Shown: positions 9,301 through 24,074 of the stretch, piece after piece | Layout of the letters: every line of letters begins with the position of its first letter | Position numbering within the stretch: the first letter of the stretch is position 1 | NCBI GenBank assembly: GCA_944548615.1 | Contig: CALYMY010000051.1 | Coordinates: 124,001 to 188,000 of the forward strand | DNA from: Micropterix aruncella | Lineage: Eukaryota > Arthropoda > Insecta > Lepidoptera > Micropterigidae | DNA length: 64,000 nucleotides | Direction: 5' to 3' | Program-made: the position numbers and the translations under genes | The notes under the pieces: model-generated | What the model was told of the DNA's origin: nothing | The model's database searches: none | Seen by the model: only the letters and a program-made list of their open reading frames with translations

Positions 9301-12300
9301 CATTTCAAAAAACACAATATTTTAGCTCTCTCTATTACAGTTCTTTTTTTTTCATCGAAAATACAAGTTTTAGTACCGGCGTCGGGCGGGGCCAAGCGGG
9401 GCCGGGCGATGCCGAGCCGGACCTGAAATGAAATGACCTACTCTCAAATTTGAAAATTTCAATTTCATGCCAGATCCTACCGGTGGTTTCATAAGGTTGC
9501 AACAGAAATATAGAAAAATATCTGACAAAACATATATAGAACTTCTCTGCCGATAGAGAAAAAACGCCAAATGGCCGACGGGCAAAAACACTGTTTTACA
9601 GACCAGGGTACCCGGGTTCGATACCCAGCCAGGATTCAATTTTTTTTTTCGTTTTTTCTTCTCTTGATATTACCAAAATAGTATTAACATTTCAAAAAAC
9701 ACAATATTTTAGCTCTCTCTATTACAGTTCTTTTTTTTTCATCGAAAATACAAGTTTTAGTACCGGCGTCGGGAGGGGCCAAGCGGGGCCGGGCGATGCC
9801 GAGCCGGACCTGAAATGAAATGTCCTACCCTCAAATTTGAAAATTTAAATTTCATGCTAGATCCTACCGGTGGTTTCATAAGGTAGCAACAGAAATATAG
9901 AAAAATATCTGACAAAACATATATAGAACTTCTCTGCCGATAGAGAAAAAACGCCAAATGGCCGACGGGCAAAAACACTGTTTTACAGACCAGGGTACCC
10001 GGGTTCGATACCCAGCCAGGATTCAATTTTTTTTTCGTTTTTTCTTCTCTTGATATTACCAAAATAGTATTAACATTTCAAAAAACACAATATTTTAGCT
10101 CTCTCTATTACAGTTCTTTTTTTTCATCGAAAATACAAGTTTTAGTACCGGCGTCGGGCGGGGCCAAGCGGGGCCGGGCGATGCCGAGCCGGACCTGAAA
10201 TGAAATGTCCTACCCTCAAATTTGAAAATTTAAATTTCATGCCAGATCCTACCGGTGGTTTCATAAGGTTGCAATAGAAATATAGAAAAATATCTGACAA
10301 AACATATATAGCACTTCTCTGCCGATAGAGAAAAAACGCCAAATGGCCGACGGGCAAAAACACTGTTTTACAGACCAGGGTACCCGGGTTCGATACCCAG
10401 CCAGGATTCAATTTTTTTTTTCGTTTTTTCTTCTCTTGATATTACCAAAATAGTATTAACATTTCAAAAAACACAATATTTTAGCTCTCTCTATTACAGT
10501 TCTTTTTTTTTCATCGAAAATACAAGTTTTAGTACCGGCGTCGGGCGGGGCCAAGCGGGGCCGGGCGATGCCGAGCCGGACCTGAAATGAAATGTCCTAC
10601 CCTCAAATTTGAAAATTTAAATTTCATGCTAGATCCTACCGGTGGTTTCATAAGGTAGCAACAGAAATATAGAAAAATATCTGACAAAACATATATAGAA
10701 CTTCTCTGCCGATAGAGAAAAAACGCCAAATGGCCGACGGGCACAAACACTGTTTTACAGACCAGGGTACCCGGGTTCGATACCCAGCCGGGACTCAATT
10801 TTTTTTTCGTTTTTTCTTCTCTTGATATTACCAAAATAGTATTAACATTTCAAAAAACACAATATTTTAGCTCTCTCTATTACAGTTCTTTTTTTTTCAT
10901 CGAAAATACAAGTTTTAGTACCGGCGTCGGGCGGGGCCAAGCGGGGCCGGGCGATGCCGAGCCGGACCTGAAATGAAATGACCTACTCTCAAATTTGAAA
11001 ATTTCAATTTCATGCCAGATCCTACCGGTGGTTTCATAAGGTTGCAACAGAAATATAGAAAAATATCTGACAAAACATATATAGAACTTCTCTGCCGATA
11101 GAGAAAAAACGCCAAATGGCCGACGGGCAAAAACACTGTTTTACAGACCAGGGTACCCGGGTTCGATACCCAGCCAGGATTCAATTTTTTTTTCGTTTTT
11201 TCTTCTCTTGATATTACCAAAATAGTATTAACATTTCAAAAAACACAATATTTTAGCTCTCTCTATTACAGTTCTTTTTTTTTTCATCGAAAATACAAGT
11301 TTTAGTACCGGCGTCGGGCGGGGCCAAGCGGGGCCGGGCGATGCCGAGCCGGACCTGAAATGAAATGTCCTACCCTCAAATTTGAAAATTTAAATTTCAT
11401 GCCAGATCCTACCGGTGGTTTCATAAGGTTGCAATAGAAATATAGAAAAATATCTGACAAAACATATATAGCACTTCTCTGCCGATAGAGAAAAAACGCC
11501 AAATGGCCGACGGGCAAAAACACTGTTTTACAGACCAGGGTACCCGGGTTCGATACCCAGCCAGGATTCAATTTTTTTTTTCGTTTTTTCTTCTCTTGAT
11601 ATTACCAAAATAGTATTAACATTTCAAAAAACACAATATTTTAGCTCTCTCTATTACAGTTCTTTTTTTTTCAACGAAAATACAAGTTTTAGTACCGGCG
11701 TCGGGCGGGGCCAAGCGGGGCCGGGCGATGCCGAGCCGGACCTGAAATGAAATGACCTACCCTCAAATTTGAAAATTTCAATTTCATGCCAGATCCTACC
11801 GGTGGTTTCATAAGGTTGCAACAGAAATATAGAAAAATATCTGACAAAACATATATAGAACTTCTCTGCCGATAGAGAAAAAACGCCAAATGGCCGACGG
11901 GCAAAAACACTGTTTTACAGACCAGGGTACCCAGGTTCGATACCCAGCCGGGACTCAATTTTTTTTTCGTTTTTTCTTCTCTTGATATTACCAAAATAGT
12001 ATTAACATTTCAAAAAACACAATATTTTAGCTCTCTCTATTACAGTTCTTTTTTTTTCCTCGAAAATACAAGTTTTAGTACCGGCGTCGGGCGGGGCCAA
12101 GCGGGGCCGGGCGATGCCGAGCCGGACCTGAAATGAAATGACCTACCCTCAAATTTGAAAATTTCAATTTCATGCCAGATCCTACCGGTGGTTTCATAAG
12201 GTTGCAACAGAAATATAGAAAAATATCTGACAAAACATATATAGAACTTCTCTGCCGATAGAGAAAAAACGCCAAATGGCCGACGGGCAAAAACACTGTT

Positions 12301-15300
12301 TTACAGACCAGGGTACCCGGGTTCGATACCCAGCCGGGACTCAATTTTTTTTTCGTTTTTTCTTCTCTTGATATTACCAAAATAGTATTAACATTTCAAA
12401 AAACACAATATTTTAGCTCTCTCTATTACAGTTCTTTTTTTTTCATCGAAAATACAAGTTTTAGTACCGGCGTCGGGCGGGGCCAAGCGGGGCCGGGCGA
12501 TGCCGAGCCGGACCTGAAATGAAATGACCTACCCTCAAATTTGAAAATTTCAATTTCATGCCAGATCCTACCGGTGGTTTCATAAGGTTGCAACAGAAAT
12601 ATAGAAAAATATCTGACAAAACATATATAGAACTTCTCTGCCGATAGAGAAAAAACGCCAAATGGCCGACGGGCAAAAACACTGTTTTACAGACCAGGGT
12701 ACCCGGGTTCGATACCCAGCCAGGACTCAATTTTTTTTTCGTTTTTTCTTCTCTTGATATTACCAAAATAGTATTAACATTTCAAAAAACACAATATTTT
12801 AGCTCTCTCTATTACAGTTCTTTTTTTTTCATCGAAAATACAAGTTTTAGTACCGGCGTCGGGCGGGGCCAAGCGGGGCCGGGCGATGCCGAGCCGGACC
12901 TGAAATGAAATGACCTACTCTCAAATTTGAAAATTTCAATTTCATGCCAGATCCTACCGGTGGTTTCATAAGGTTGCAACAGAAATATAGAAAAATATCT
13001 GACAAAACATATATAGAACTTCTCTGCCGATAGAGAAAAAACGCCAAATGGCCGACGGGCAAAAACACTGTTTTACAGACCAGGGTACCCGGGTTCGATA
13101 CCCAGCCAGGATTCAATTTTTTTTTTCGTTTTTTCTTCTCTTGATATTACCAAAATAGTATTAACATTTCAAAAAACACAATATTTTAGCTCTCTCTATT
13201 ACAGTTCTTTTTTTTTCATCGAAAATACAAGTTTTAGTACCGGCGTCGGGAGGGGCCAAGCGGGGCCGGGCGATGCCGAGCCGGACCTGAAATGAAATGT
13301 CCTACCCTCAAATTTGAAAATTTAAATTTCATGCTAGATCCTACCGGTGGTTTCATAAGGTAGCAACAGAAATATAGAAAAATATCTGACAAAACATATA
13401 TAGAACTTCTCTGCCGATAGAGAAAAAACGCCAAATGGCCGACGGGCAAAAACACTGTTTTACAGACCAGGGTACCCGGGTTCGATACCCAGCCAGGATT
13501 CAATTTTTTTTTCGTTTTTTCTTCTCTTGATATTACCAAAATAGTATTAACATTTCAAAAAACACAATATTTTAGCTCTCTCTATTACAGTTCTTTTTTT
13601 TCATCGAAAATACAAGTTTTAGTACCGGCGTCGGGCGGGGCCAAGCGGGGCCGGGCGATGCCGAGCCGGACCTGAAATGAAATGTCCTACCCTCAAATTT
13701 GAAAATTTAAATTTCATGCCAGATCCTACCGGTGGTTTCATAAGGTTGCAATAGAAATATAGAAAAATATCTGACAAAACATATATAGCACTTCTCTGCC
13801 GATAGAGAAAAAACGCCAAATGGCCGACGGGCAAAAACACTGTTTTACAGACCAGGGTACCCGGGTTCGATACCCAGCCAGGATTCAATTTTTTTTTTCG
13901 TTTTTTCTTCTCTTGATATTACCAAAATAGTATTAACATTTCAAAAAACACAATATTTTAGCTCTCTCTATTACAGTTCTTTTTTTTTCATCGAAAATAC
14001 AAGTTTTAGTACCGGCGTCGGGCGGGGCCAAGCGGGGCCGGGCGATGCCGAGCCGGACCTGAAATGAAATGTCCTACCCTCAAATTTGAAAATTTAAATT
14101 TCATGCTAGATCCTACCGGTGGTTTCATAAGGTAGCAACAGAAATATAGAAAAATATCTGACAAAACATATATAGAACTTCTCTGCCGATAGAGAAAAAA
14201 CGCCAAATGGCCGACGGGCACAAACACTGTTTTACAGACCAGGGTACCCGGGTTCGATACCCAGCCGGGACTCAATTTTTTTTTCGTTTTTTCTTCTCTT
14301 GATATTACCAAAATAGTATTAACATTTCAAAAAACACAATATTTTAGCTCTCTCTATTACAGTTCTTTTTTTTTCATCGAAAATACAAGTTTTAGTACCG
14401 GCGTCGGGCGGGGCCAAGCGGGGCCGGGCGATGCCGAGCCGGACCTGAAATGAAATGTCCTACCCTCAAATTTGAAAATTTAAATTTCATGCCAGATCCT
14501 ACCGGTGGTTTCATAAGGTTGCAATAGAAATATAGAAAAATATCTGACAAAACATATATAGCACTTCTCTGCCGATAGAGAAAAAACGCCAAATGGCCGA
14601 CGGGCAAAAACACTGTTTTACAGACCAGGGTACCCGGGTTCGATACCCAGCCAGGATTCAATTTTTTTTTTCGTTTTTTCTTCTCTTGATATTACCAAAA
14701 TAGTATTAACATTTCAAAAAACACAATATTTTAGCTCTCTCTATTACAGTTCTTTTTTTTTCAACGAAAATACAAGTTTTAGTACCGGCGTCGGGCGGGG
14801 CCAAGCGGGGCCGGGCGATGCCGAGCCGGACCTGAAATGAAATGACCTACCCTCAAATTTGAAAATTTCAATTTCATGCCAGATCCTACCGGTGGTTTCA
14901 TAAGGTTGCAACAGAAATATAGAAAAATATCTGACAAAACATATATAGAACTTCTCTGCCGATAGAGAAAAAACGCCAAATGGCCGACGGGCAAAAACAC
15001 TGTTTTACAGACCAGGGTACCCAGGTTCGATACCCAGCCGGGACTCAATTTTTTTTTCGTTTTTTCTTCTCTTGATATTACCAAAATAGTATTAACATTT
15101 CAAAAAACACAATATTTTAGCTCTCTCTATTACAGTTCTTTTTTTTTCCTCGAAAATACAAGTTTTAGTACCGGCGTCGGGCGGGGCCAAGCGGGGCCGG
15201 GCGATGCCGAGCCGGACCTGAAATGAAATGACCTACCCTCAAATTTGAAAATTTCAATTTCATGCCAGATCCTACCGGTGGTTTCATAAGGTTGCAACAG

Positions 15301-15450
15301 AAATATAGAAAAATATCTGACAAAACATATATAGAACTTCTCTGCCGATAGAGAAAAAACGCCAAATGGCCGACGGGCAAAAACACTGTTTTACAGACCA
15401 GGGTACCCGGGTTCGATACCCAGCCGGGACTCAATTTTTTTTTCGTTTTT

Positions 15451-18400
15451 TCTTCTATTTCAAAAAACACAATATTTTAGCTCTCTCTATTACAGTTCTT
15501 TTTTTTTCATCGAAAATACAAGTTTTAGTACCGGCGTCGGGCGGGGCCAAGCGGGGCCGGGCGATGCCGAGCCGGACCTGAAATGAAATGACCTACCCTC
15601 AAATTTGAAAATTTCAATTTCATGCCAGATCCTACCGGTGGTTTCATAAGGTTGCAACAGAAATATAGAAAAATATCTGACAAAACATATATAGAACTTC
15701 TCTGCCGATAGAGAAAAAACGCCAAATGGCCGACGGGCAAAAACACTGTTTTACAGACCAGGGTACCCCGGGTTCGATACCCAGCCAGGACTCAATTTTT
15801 TTTTTCGTTTTTTTCTTCTCTTGATATTACCAAAATAGTATTAACATTTCAAAAAACACAATATTTTAGCTCTCTCTATTACAGTTCTTTTTTTTTCATC
15901 GAAAATACAAGTTTAGTACCGGCGTCGGGCGGGGCCAAGCGGGGCCGGGCGATGCCGAGCCGGACCTGAAATGAAATGACCTACTCTCAAATTTGAAAAT
16001 TTCAATTTCATGCCAGATCCTACCGGTGGTTTCATAAGGTTGCAACAGAAATATAGAAAAATATCTGACAAAACATATATAGAAACTTCTCTGCCGATAG
16101 AGAAAAAACGCCAAATGGCCGACGGGCAAAAACACTGTTTTACAGACCAGGGTACCCGGGTTCGATACCCAGCCAGGATTCAATTTTTTTTTTCGTTTTT
16201 TCTTCTCTTGATATTACCAAAATAGTATTAACATTTCAAAAAACACAATATTTTAGCTCTCTCTATTACAGTTCTTTTTTTTTCATCGAAAATACAAGTT
16301 TTAGTACCGGCGTCGGGAGGGGCCAAGCGGGGCCGGGCGATGCCGAGCCGGACCTGAAATGAAATGTCCTACCCTCAAATTTGAAAATTTAAATTTCATG
16401 CTAGATCCTACCGGTGGTTTCATAAGGTAGCAACAGAAATCTAGAAAAATATCTGACAAAACATATATAGAACCTTCTCTGCCGATAGAGAAAAAACGCC
16501 AAATGGCCGACGGGCAAAAACACTGTTTTACAGACCAGGGTACCCGGGTTCGATACCCAGCCAGGATTCAATTTTTTTTTTCGTTTTTTCTTCTCCTTGA
16601 TATTACCCAAAATAGTATTCACATTTCAAAAAACACAATATTTTAGCTCTCTCTATTACAGTTCTTTTTTTTCATCGAAAATACAAGTTTTAGTACCGGC
16701 GTCGGGCGGGGCCAAGCGGGGCCGGGCGATGCCGAGCCGGACCTGAAATGAAATGTCCCTACCCTCAAATTTGAAAATTTAAATTTCATGCCAGATCCTA
16801 CCGGTGGTTTCATAAGGTTGCAATAGAAATATAGAAAAATATCTGACAAAACATATATAGCACTTCTCTGCCGATAGAGAAAAAACGCCAAATGGCCGAC
16901 GGGCAAAAACACTGTTTTACAGACCAGGGTACCCGGGTTCGATACCCAGCCAGGATTCAATTTTTTTTTTTCGTTTTTTCTTCTCTTGATATTACCAAAA
17001 TAGTATTAACATTTCAAAAAACACAATATTTTAGCTCTCTCTATTACAGTTCTTTTTTTTTTCATCGAAAATACAAGTTTTAGTACCGGCGTCGGGCGGG
17101 GCCAAGCGGGGCCGGGCGATGCCGAGCCGGACCTGAAATGAAATGTCCTACCCTCAAATTTGAAAATTTAAATTTCATGCTAGATCCTACCGGTGGTTTC
17201 ATAAGGTAGCAACAGAAATATAGAAAAATATCTGACAAAACATATATAGAACTTCTCTGCCGATAGAGAAAAAACGCCAAATGGCCGACGGGCACAAACA
17301 CTGTTTTACAGACCAGGGTACCCGGGTTCGATACCCAGCCGGGACTCAATTTTTTTTTTCGTTTTTTCTTCTCTTGATATTACCAAAATAGTATTAACAT
17401 TTCAAAAAACACAATATTTTAGCTCTCTCTATTACAGTTCTTTTTTTTTCATCGAAAATACAAGTTTTAGTACCGGCGTCGGGCGGGGCCAAGCGGGGCC
17501 GGGCGATGCCGAGCCGGACCTGAAATGAAATGACCTACTCTCAAATTTGAAAATTTCAATTTCATGCCAGATCCTACCGGTGGTTTCATAAGGTTGCAAC
17601 AGAAATATAGAAAAATATCTGACAAAACATATATAGAACTTCTCTGCCGATAGAGAAAAAACGCCAAATGGCCGACGGGCAAAAAACACTGTTTTACAGA
17701 CCAGGGTACCCGGGTTCGATACCCAGCCAGGATTCAATTTTTTTTTTCGTTTTTTCTTCTCTTGATATTACCAAAATAGTATTAACATTTCAAAAAACAC
17801 AATATTTTAGCTCTCTCTATTACAGTTCTTTTTTTTTCATCGAAAATACAAGTTTTAGTACCGGCGTCGGGCGGGGCCAAGCGGGGCCGGGCGATGCCGA
17901 GCCGGACCTGAAATGAAATGACCTACTCTCAAATTTGAAAATTTCAATTTCATGCCAGATCCTACCGGTGGTTTCATAAGGTTGCAATAGAAATATAGAA
18001 AAATATCTGACAAAACATATATAGCACTTCTCTGCCGATAGAGAAAAAACGCCAAATGGCCGACGGGCAAAAACACTGTTTTACAGACCAGGGTACCCGG
18101 GTTCGATACCCAGCCGGGACTCAATTTTTTTTTCGTTTTTTCTTCTCTTGATATTACCAAAATAGTATTAACATTTCAAAAAACACAATATTTTAGCTCT
18201 CTCTATTACAGTTCTTTTTTTTTCATCGAAAATACAAGTTTTAGTACCGGCGTCGGGCGGGGCCAAGCGGGGCCGGGCGATGCCGAGCCGGACCTGAAAT
18301 GAAATGTCCCTACCCTCAAATTTGAAAATTTAAAATTTCATGCCAGATCCTACCGGTGGTTTCATAAGGTTGCAATAGAAATATAGAAAAATATCTGACA

Positions 18401-19900
18401 AAACATATATAGCACTTCTCTGCCGATAGAGAAAAAAACGCCAAATGGCCGACGGGCAAAAACACTGTTTTACAGACCAGGGTACCCGGGTTCGAAACCC
18501 AGCCAGGATTCAATTTTTTTTTTTCGTTTTTTCTTCTCTTGATATTACCAAAATAGTATTAACATTTCAAAAAAACACAATATTTTAGCTCTCTCTATTA
18601 CAGTTCTTTTTTTTTCATCGAAAATACAAGTTTTAGTACCGGCGTCGGGCGGGGCCAAGCGGGGCCGGGCGATGCCGAGCCGGACCTGAAATGAAATGTC
18701 CTACCCTCAAATTTGAAAATTTAAATTTCATGCCAGATCCTACCGGTGGTTTCATAAGGTAGCAACAGAAATATAGAAAAAATATCTGACAAAACATATA
18801 TAGAACTTCTCTGCCGATAGAGAAAAAACGCCAAATGGCCGACGGGCAAAAACACTGTTTTACAGACCAGGGTACCCGGGTTCGATACCCAGCCAGGACT
18901 CAATTTTTTTTTCGTTTTTTCTTCTCTTGATATTACCAAAATAGTATTAACATTTCAAAAAACACAATATTTTAGCTCTCTCTATTACAGTTCTTTTTTT
19001 TTCATCGAAAATACAAGTTTTAGTACCGGCGTCGGGCGGGGCCAAGCGGGGCCGGGCGATGCCGAGCCGGACCTGAAATGAAATGACCTACTCTCAAATT
19101 TGAAAATTTCAATTTCATGCCAGATCCTACCGGTGGTTTCATAAGGTTGCAACAGAAATATAGAAAAATATCTGACAAAACATATATAGAACTTCTCTGC
19201 CGATAGAGAAAAAACGCCAAATGGCCGACGGGCAAAAACACTGTTTTACAGACCAGGGTACCCGGGTTCGATACCCAGCCAGGATTCAATTTTTTTTTTC
19301 GTTTTTTCTTCTCTTGATATTACCAAAATAGTATTAACATTTCAAAAAACACAATATTTTAGCTCTCTCTATTACAGTTCTTTTTTTTTCATCGAAAATA
19401 CAAGTTTTAGTACCGGCGTCGGGCGGGGCCAAGCGGGGCCGGGCGATGCCGAGCCGGACCTGAAATGAAATGTCCTACCCTCAAATTTGAAAATTTAAAT
19501 TTCATGCCAGATCCTACCGGTGGTTTCATAAGGTTGCAATAGAAATATAGAAAAATATCTGACAAAACATATATAGCACTTCTCTGCCGATAGAGAAAAA
19601 ACGCCAAATGGCCGACGGGCAAAAAACACTGTTTTAGAGACCAGGGTACCCGGGTTCGATACCCAGCCAGGATTCAATTTTTTTTTTCGTTTTTTCTTCT
19701 CTCTTGATATTACCAAAATAGTATTAACATTTCAAAAAACACAATATTTTAGCTCTCTCTATTACAGTTCTTTTTTTTTTCATCGAAAATACAAGTTTTA
19801 GTACCGGCGTCGGGCGGGGCCAAGCGGGGCCGGGCGATGCCGAGCCGGACCTGAAATGTGAAATGAAATGACCTACCCTCAAATTTGAAAATTTCAATTT
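15451..19900 (+). repeat. Indel-rich satellite block (probable poor consensus)
   Basis: Units here follow the same class order as the neighbouring nine-unit repeat but carry frequent one-base indels. Examples are a 26 bp loss near 15457, an extra C near 15767, a lost T near 15911, an extra A near 16083, an extra C near 16473, altered bases near 16605-16620, extra C near 16757 and 18309, and an extra A near 17686, 18337 and 18437. There is also an 8 bp gain near 19858. Flanking blocks of the same satellite are almost free of such changes. The array itself is real; individual bases in this stretch should be treated with caution. Confidence 0.8.
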
Positions 19901-20212
19901 CATGCCAGATCCTACCGGTGGTTTCATAAGGTTGCAACAGAAATATAGAAAAATATCTGACAAAACATATATAGAACTTCTCTGCCGATAGAGAAAAAAC
20001 GCCAAATGGCCGACGGCCAAAAACACTGTTTTACAGACCAGGGTACCCGGGTTCGATACCCAGCCGGGACTCAATTTTTTTTTCGTTTTTTCTTCTCTTG
20101 ATATTACCAAAATAGTATTAACATTTCAAAAAACACAATATTTTAGCTCTCTCTATTACAGTTCTTTTTTTTTCATCGAAAATACTAGTTTTAGTACCGG
20201 CGTCGGGCGGGG

Positions 20213-20403
20213 CCAAGCGGGGCCGGGCGATGCCGAGCCGGACCTGAAATGAAATGACCTACTCTCAAATTTGAAAATTTCAATTTCATGCCAGATCCTA
20301 CCGGTGGTTTCATAAGGTTGCAACAGAAATATAGAAAAATATCTGACAAAACATATATAGAACTTCTCTGCCGATAGAGAAAAAACGCCAAATGGCCGAC
20401 GGG
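20213..20403 (+). repeat. Half unit 3 (191 bp)
   Basis: Same junction as half unit 1, at offset 18112. Confidence 0.93.
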
Positions 20404-23400
20404 CCAAGCGGGGCCGGGCGATGCCGAGCCGGACCTGAAATGAAATGACCTACCCTCAAATTTGAAAATTTCAATTTCATGCCAGATCCTACCGGTGGTT
20501 TCATAAGGTTGCAACAGAAATATAGAAAAATATCTGACAAAACATATATAGAACTTCTCTGCCGATAGAGAAAAAACGCCAAATGGCCGACGGGCAAAAA
20601 CACTGTTTTACAGACCAGGGTACCCGGGTTCGATACCCAGCCGGAACTCAATTTTTTTTTCGTTTTTTCTTCTCTTGATATTACCAAAATAGTATTAACA
20701 TTTCAAAAAACACAATATTTTAGCTCTCTCTATTACAGTTCTTTTTTTTTCATCGAAAATACAAGTTTTAGTACCGGCGTCGGGCGGGGCCAAGCGGGGC
20801 CGGGCGATGCCGAGCCGGACCTGAAATGAAATGACCTACCCTCAAATTTGAAAATTTCAATTTCATGCCAGATCCTACCGGTGGTTTCATAAGGTTGCAA
20901 CAGAAATATAGAAAAATATCTGACAAAACATATATAGAACTTCTCTGCCGATAGAGAAAAAACGCCAAATGGCCGACGGGCAAAAACACTGTTTTACAGA
21001 CCAGGGTACCCGGGTTCGATACCCAGCCAGGACTCAATTTTTTTTTCGTTTTTTCTTCTCTTGATATTACCAAAATAGTATTAACATTTCAAAAAACACA
21101 ATATTTTAGCTCTCTCTATTACAGTTCTTTTTTTTTCATCGAAAATACAAGTTTTAGTACCGGCGTCGGGCGGGGCCAAGCGGGGCCGGGCGATGCCGAG
21201 CCGGACCTGAAATGAAATGACCTACTCTCAAATTTGAAAATTTCAATTTCATGCCAGATCCTACCGGTGGTTTCATAAGGTTGCAACAGAAATATAGAAA
21301 AATATCTGACAAAACATATATAGAACTTCTCTGCCGATAGAGAAAAAACGCCAAATGGCCGACGGGCAAAAACACTGTTTTACAGACCAGGGTACCCGGG
21401 TTCGATACCCAGCCAGGATTCAATTTTTTTTTCGTTTTTTCTTCTCTTGATATTACCAAAATAGTATTAACATTTCAAAAAACACAATATTTTAGCTCTC
21501 TCTATTACAGTTCTTTTTTTTTTCATCGAAAATACAAGTTTTAGTACCGGCGTCGGGCGGGGCCAGGCGGGGCCGGGCGATGCCGAGCCGGACCTGAAAT
21601 GAAATGTCCTACCCTCAAATTTGAAAATTTAAATTTCATGCCAGATCCTACCGGTGGTTTCATAAGGTTGCAATAGAAATATAGAAAAATATCTGACAAA
21701 ACATATATAGCACTTCTCTGCCGATAGAGAAAAAACGCCAAATGGCCGACGGGCAAAAACACTGTTTTACAGACCAGGGTACCCGGGTTCGATACCCAGC
21801 CAGGATTCAATTTTTTTTTTCGTTTTTTCTTCTCTTGATATTACCAAAATAGTATTAACATTTCAAAAAACACAATATTTTAGCTCTCTCTATTACAGTT
21901 CTTTTTTTTTCATCGAAAATACAAGTTTTAGTACCGGCGTCGGGCGGGGCCAAGCGGGGCCGGGCGATGCCGAGCCGGACCTGAAATGAAATGTCCTACC
22001 CTCAAATTTGAAAATTTAAATTTCATGCTAGATCCTACCGGTGGTTTCATAAGGTAGCAACAGAAATATAGAAAAATATCTGACAAAACATATATAGAAC
22101 TTCTCTGCCGATAGAGAAAAAACGCCAAATGGCCGACGGGCAAAAACACTGTTTTACAGACCAGGGTACCCGGGTTCGATACCCAGCCAGGACTCAATTT
22201 TTTTTTCGTTTTTTCTTCTCTTGATATTACCAAAATAGTATTAACATTTCAAAAAACACAATATTTTAGCTCTCTCTATTACAGTTCTTTTTTTTTCAAC
22301 GAAAATACAAGTTTTAGTACCGGCGTCGGGCGGGGCCAAGCGGGGCCGGGCGATGCCGAGCCGGACCTGAAATGAAATGACCTACCCTCAAATTTGAAAA
22401 TTTCAATTTCATGCCAGATCCTACCGGTGGTTTCATAAGGTTGCAACAGAAATATAGAAAAATATCTGACAAAACATATATAGAACTTCTCTGCCGATAG
22501 AGAAAAAACGCCAAATGGCCGACGGGCAAAAACACTGTTTTACAGACCAGGGTACCCGGGTTCGATACCCAGCCGGGACTCAATTTTTTTTTCGTTTTTT
22601 CTTCTCTTGATATTACCAAAATAGTATTAACATTTCAAAAAACACAATATTTTAGCTCTCTCTATTACAGTTCTTTTTTTTTCATCGAAAATACAAGTTT
22701 TAGTACCGGCGTCGGGCGGGGCCAAGCGGGGCCGGGCGATGCCGAGCCGGACCTGAAATGAAATGACCTACCCTCAAATTTGAAAATTTCAATTTCATGC
22801 CAGATCCTACCGGTGGTTTCATAAGGTTGCAACAGAAATATAGAAAAATATCTGACAAAACATATATAGAACTTCTCTGCCGATAGAGAAAAAACGCCAA
22901 ATGGCCGACGGGCAAAAACACTGTTTTACAGACCAGGGTACCCGGGTTCGATACCCAGCCGGGACTCAATTTTTTTTTCGTTTTTTCTTCTCTTGATATT
23001 ACCAAAATAGTATTAACATTTCAAAAAACACAATATTTTAGCTCTCTCTATTACAGTTCTTTTTTTTTCATCGAAAATACAAGTTTTAGTACCGGCGTCG
23101 GGCGGGGCCAAGCGGGGCCGGGCGATGCCGAGCCGGACCTGAAATGAAATGACCTACCCTCAAATTTGAAAATTTCAATTTCATGCCAGATCCTACCGGT
23201 GGTTTCATAAGGTTGCAACAGAAATATAGAAAAATATCTGACAAAACATATATAGAACTTCTCTGCCGATAGAGAAAAAACGCCAAATGGCCGACGGGCA
23301 AAAACACTGTTTTACAGACCAGGGTACCCGGGTTCGATACCCAGCCAGGATTCAATTTTTTTTTCGTTTTTTCTTCTCTTGATATTACCAAAATAGTATT

Positions 23401-23883
23401 AACATTTCAAAAAACACAATATTTTAGCTCTCTCTATTACAGTTCTTTTTTTTTTCATCGAAAATACAAGTTTTAGTACCGGCGTCGGGCGGGGCCAAGC
23501 GGGGCCGGGCGATGCCGAGCCGGACCTGAAATGAAATGTCCTACCCTCAAATTTGAAAATTTAAATTTCATGCCAGATCCTACCGGTGGTTTCATAAGGT
23601 TGCAACAGAAATATAGAAAAATATCTGACAAAACATATATAGAACTTCTCTGCCGATAGAGAAAAAACGCCAAATGGCCGACGGCCAAAAACACTGTTTT
23701 ACAGACCAGGGTACCCGGGTTCGATACCCAGCCGGGACTCAATTTTTTTTTCGTTTTTTCTTCTCTTGATATTACCAAAATAGTATTAACATTTCAAAAA
23801 ACACAATATTTTAGCTCTCTCTATTACAGTTCTTTTTTTTTTTTCATCGAAAATACTAGTTTTAGTACCGGCGTCGGGCGGGG

Positions 23884-24074
23884 CCAAGCGGGGCCGGGCG
23901 ATGCCGAGCCGGACCTGAAATGAAATGACCTACTCTCAAATTTGAAAATTTCAATTTCATGCCAGATCCTACCGGTGGTTTCATAAGGTTGCAACAGAAA
24001 TATAGAAAAATATCTGACAAAACATATATAGAACTTCTCTGCCGATAGAGAAAAAACGCCAAATGGCCGACGGG
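23884..24074 (+). repeat. Half unit 4 (191 bp)
   Basis: Same junction as half unit 2, at offset 17774. It lies 3671 bp from half unit 3. Confidence 0.93.

Larger units (their letters stand above)
3693..15450 (+). repeat. Satellite block, clean higher-order repeats
   Basis: Unit marks are 3767, 4154, 4540, 4926, 5312, 5699, 6088 (half), 6665, 7051, 7438, 7825, 8212, 8598, 8984, 9370, 9757, 10142, 10529, 10915, 11302, 11689, 12075, 12461, 12847, 13234, 13619, 14006, 14392, 14779 and 15165. The class order starting at 9757 repeats at 13234, giving a 3477 bp period of nine units. The second copy lacks one unit between 14006 and 14392. Most of the block matches 21541-30990 at a constant offset of 17774. 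Confidence 0.9.
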
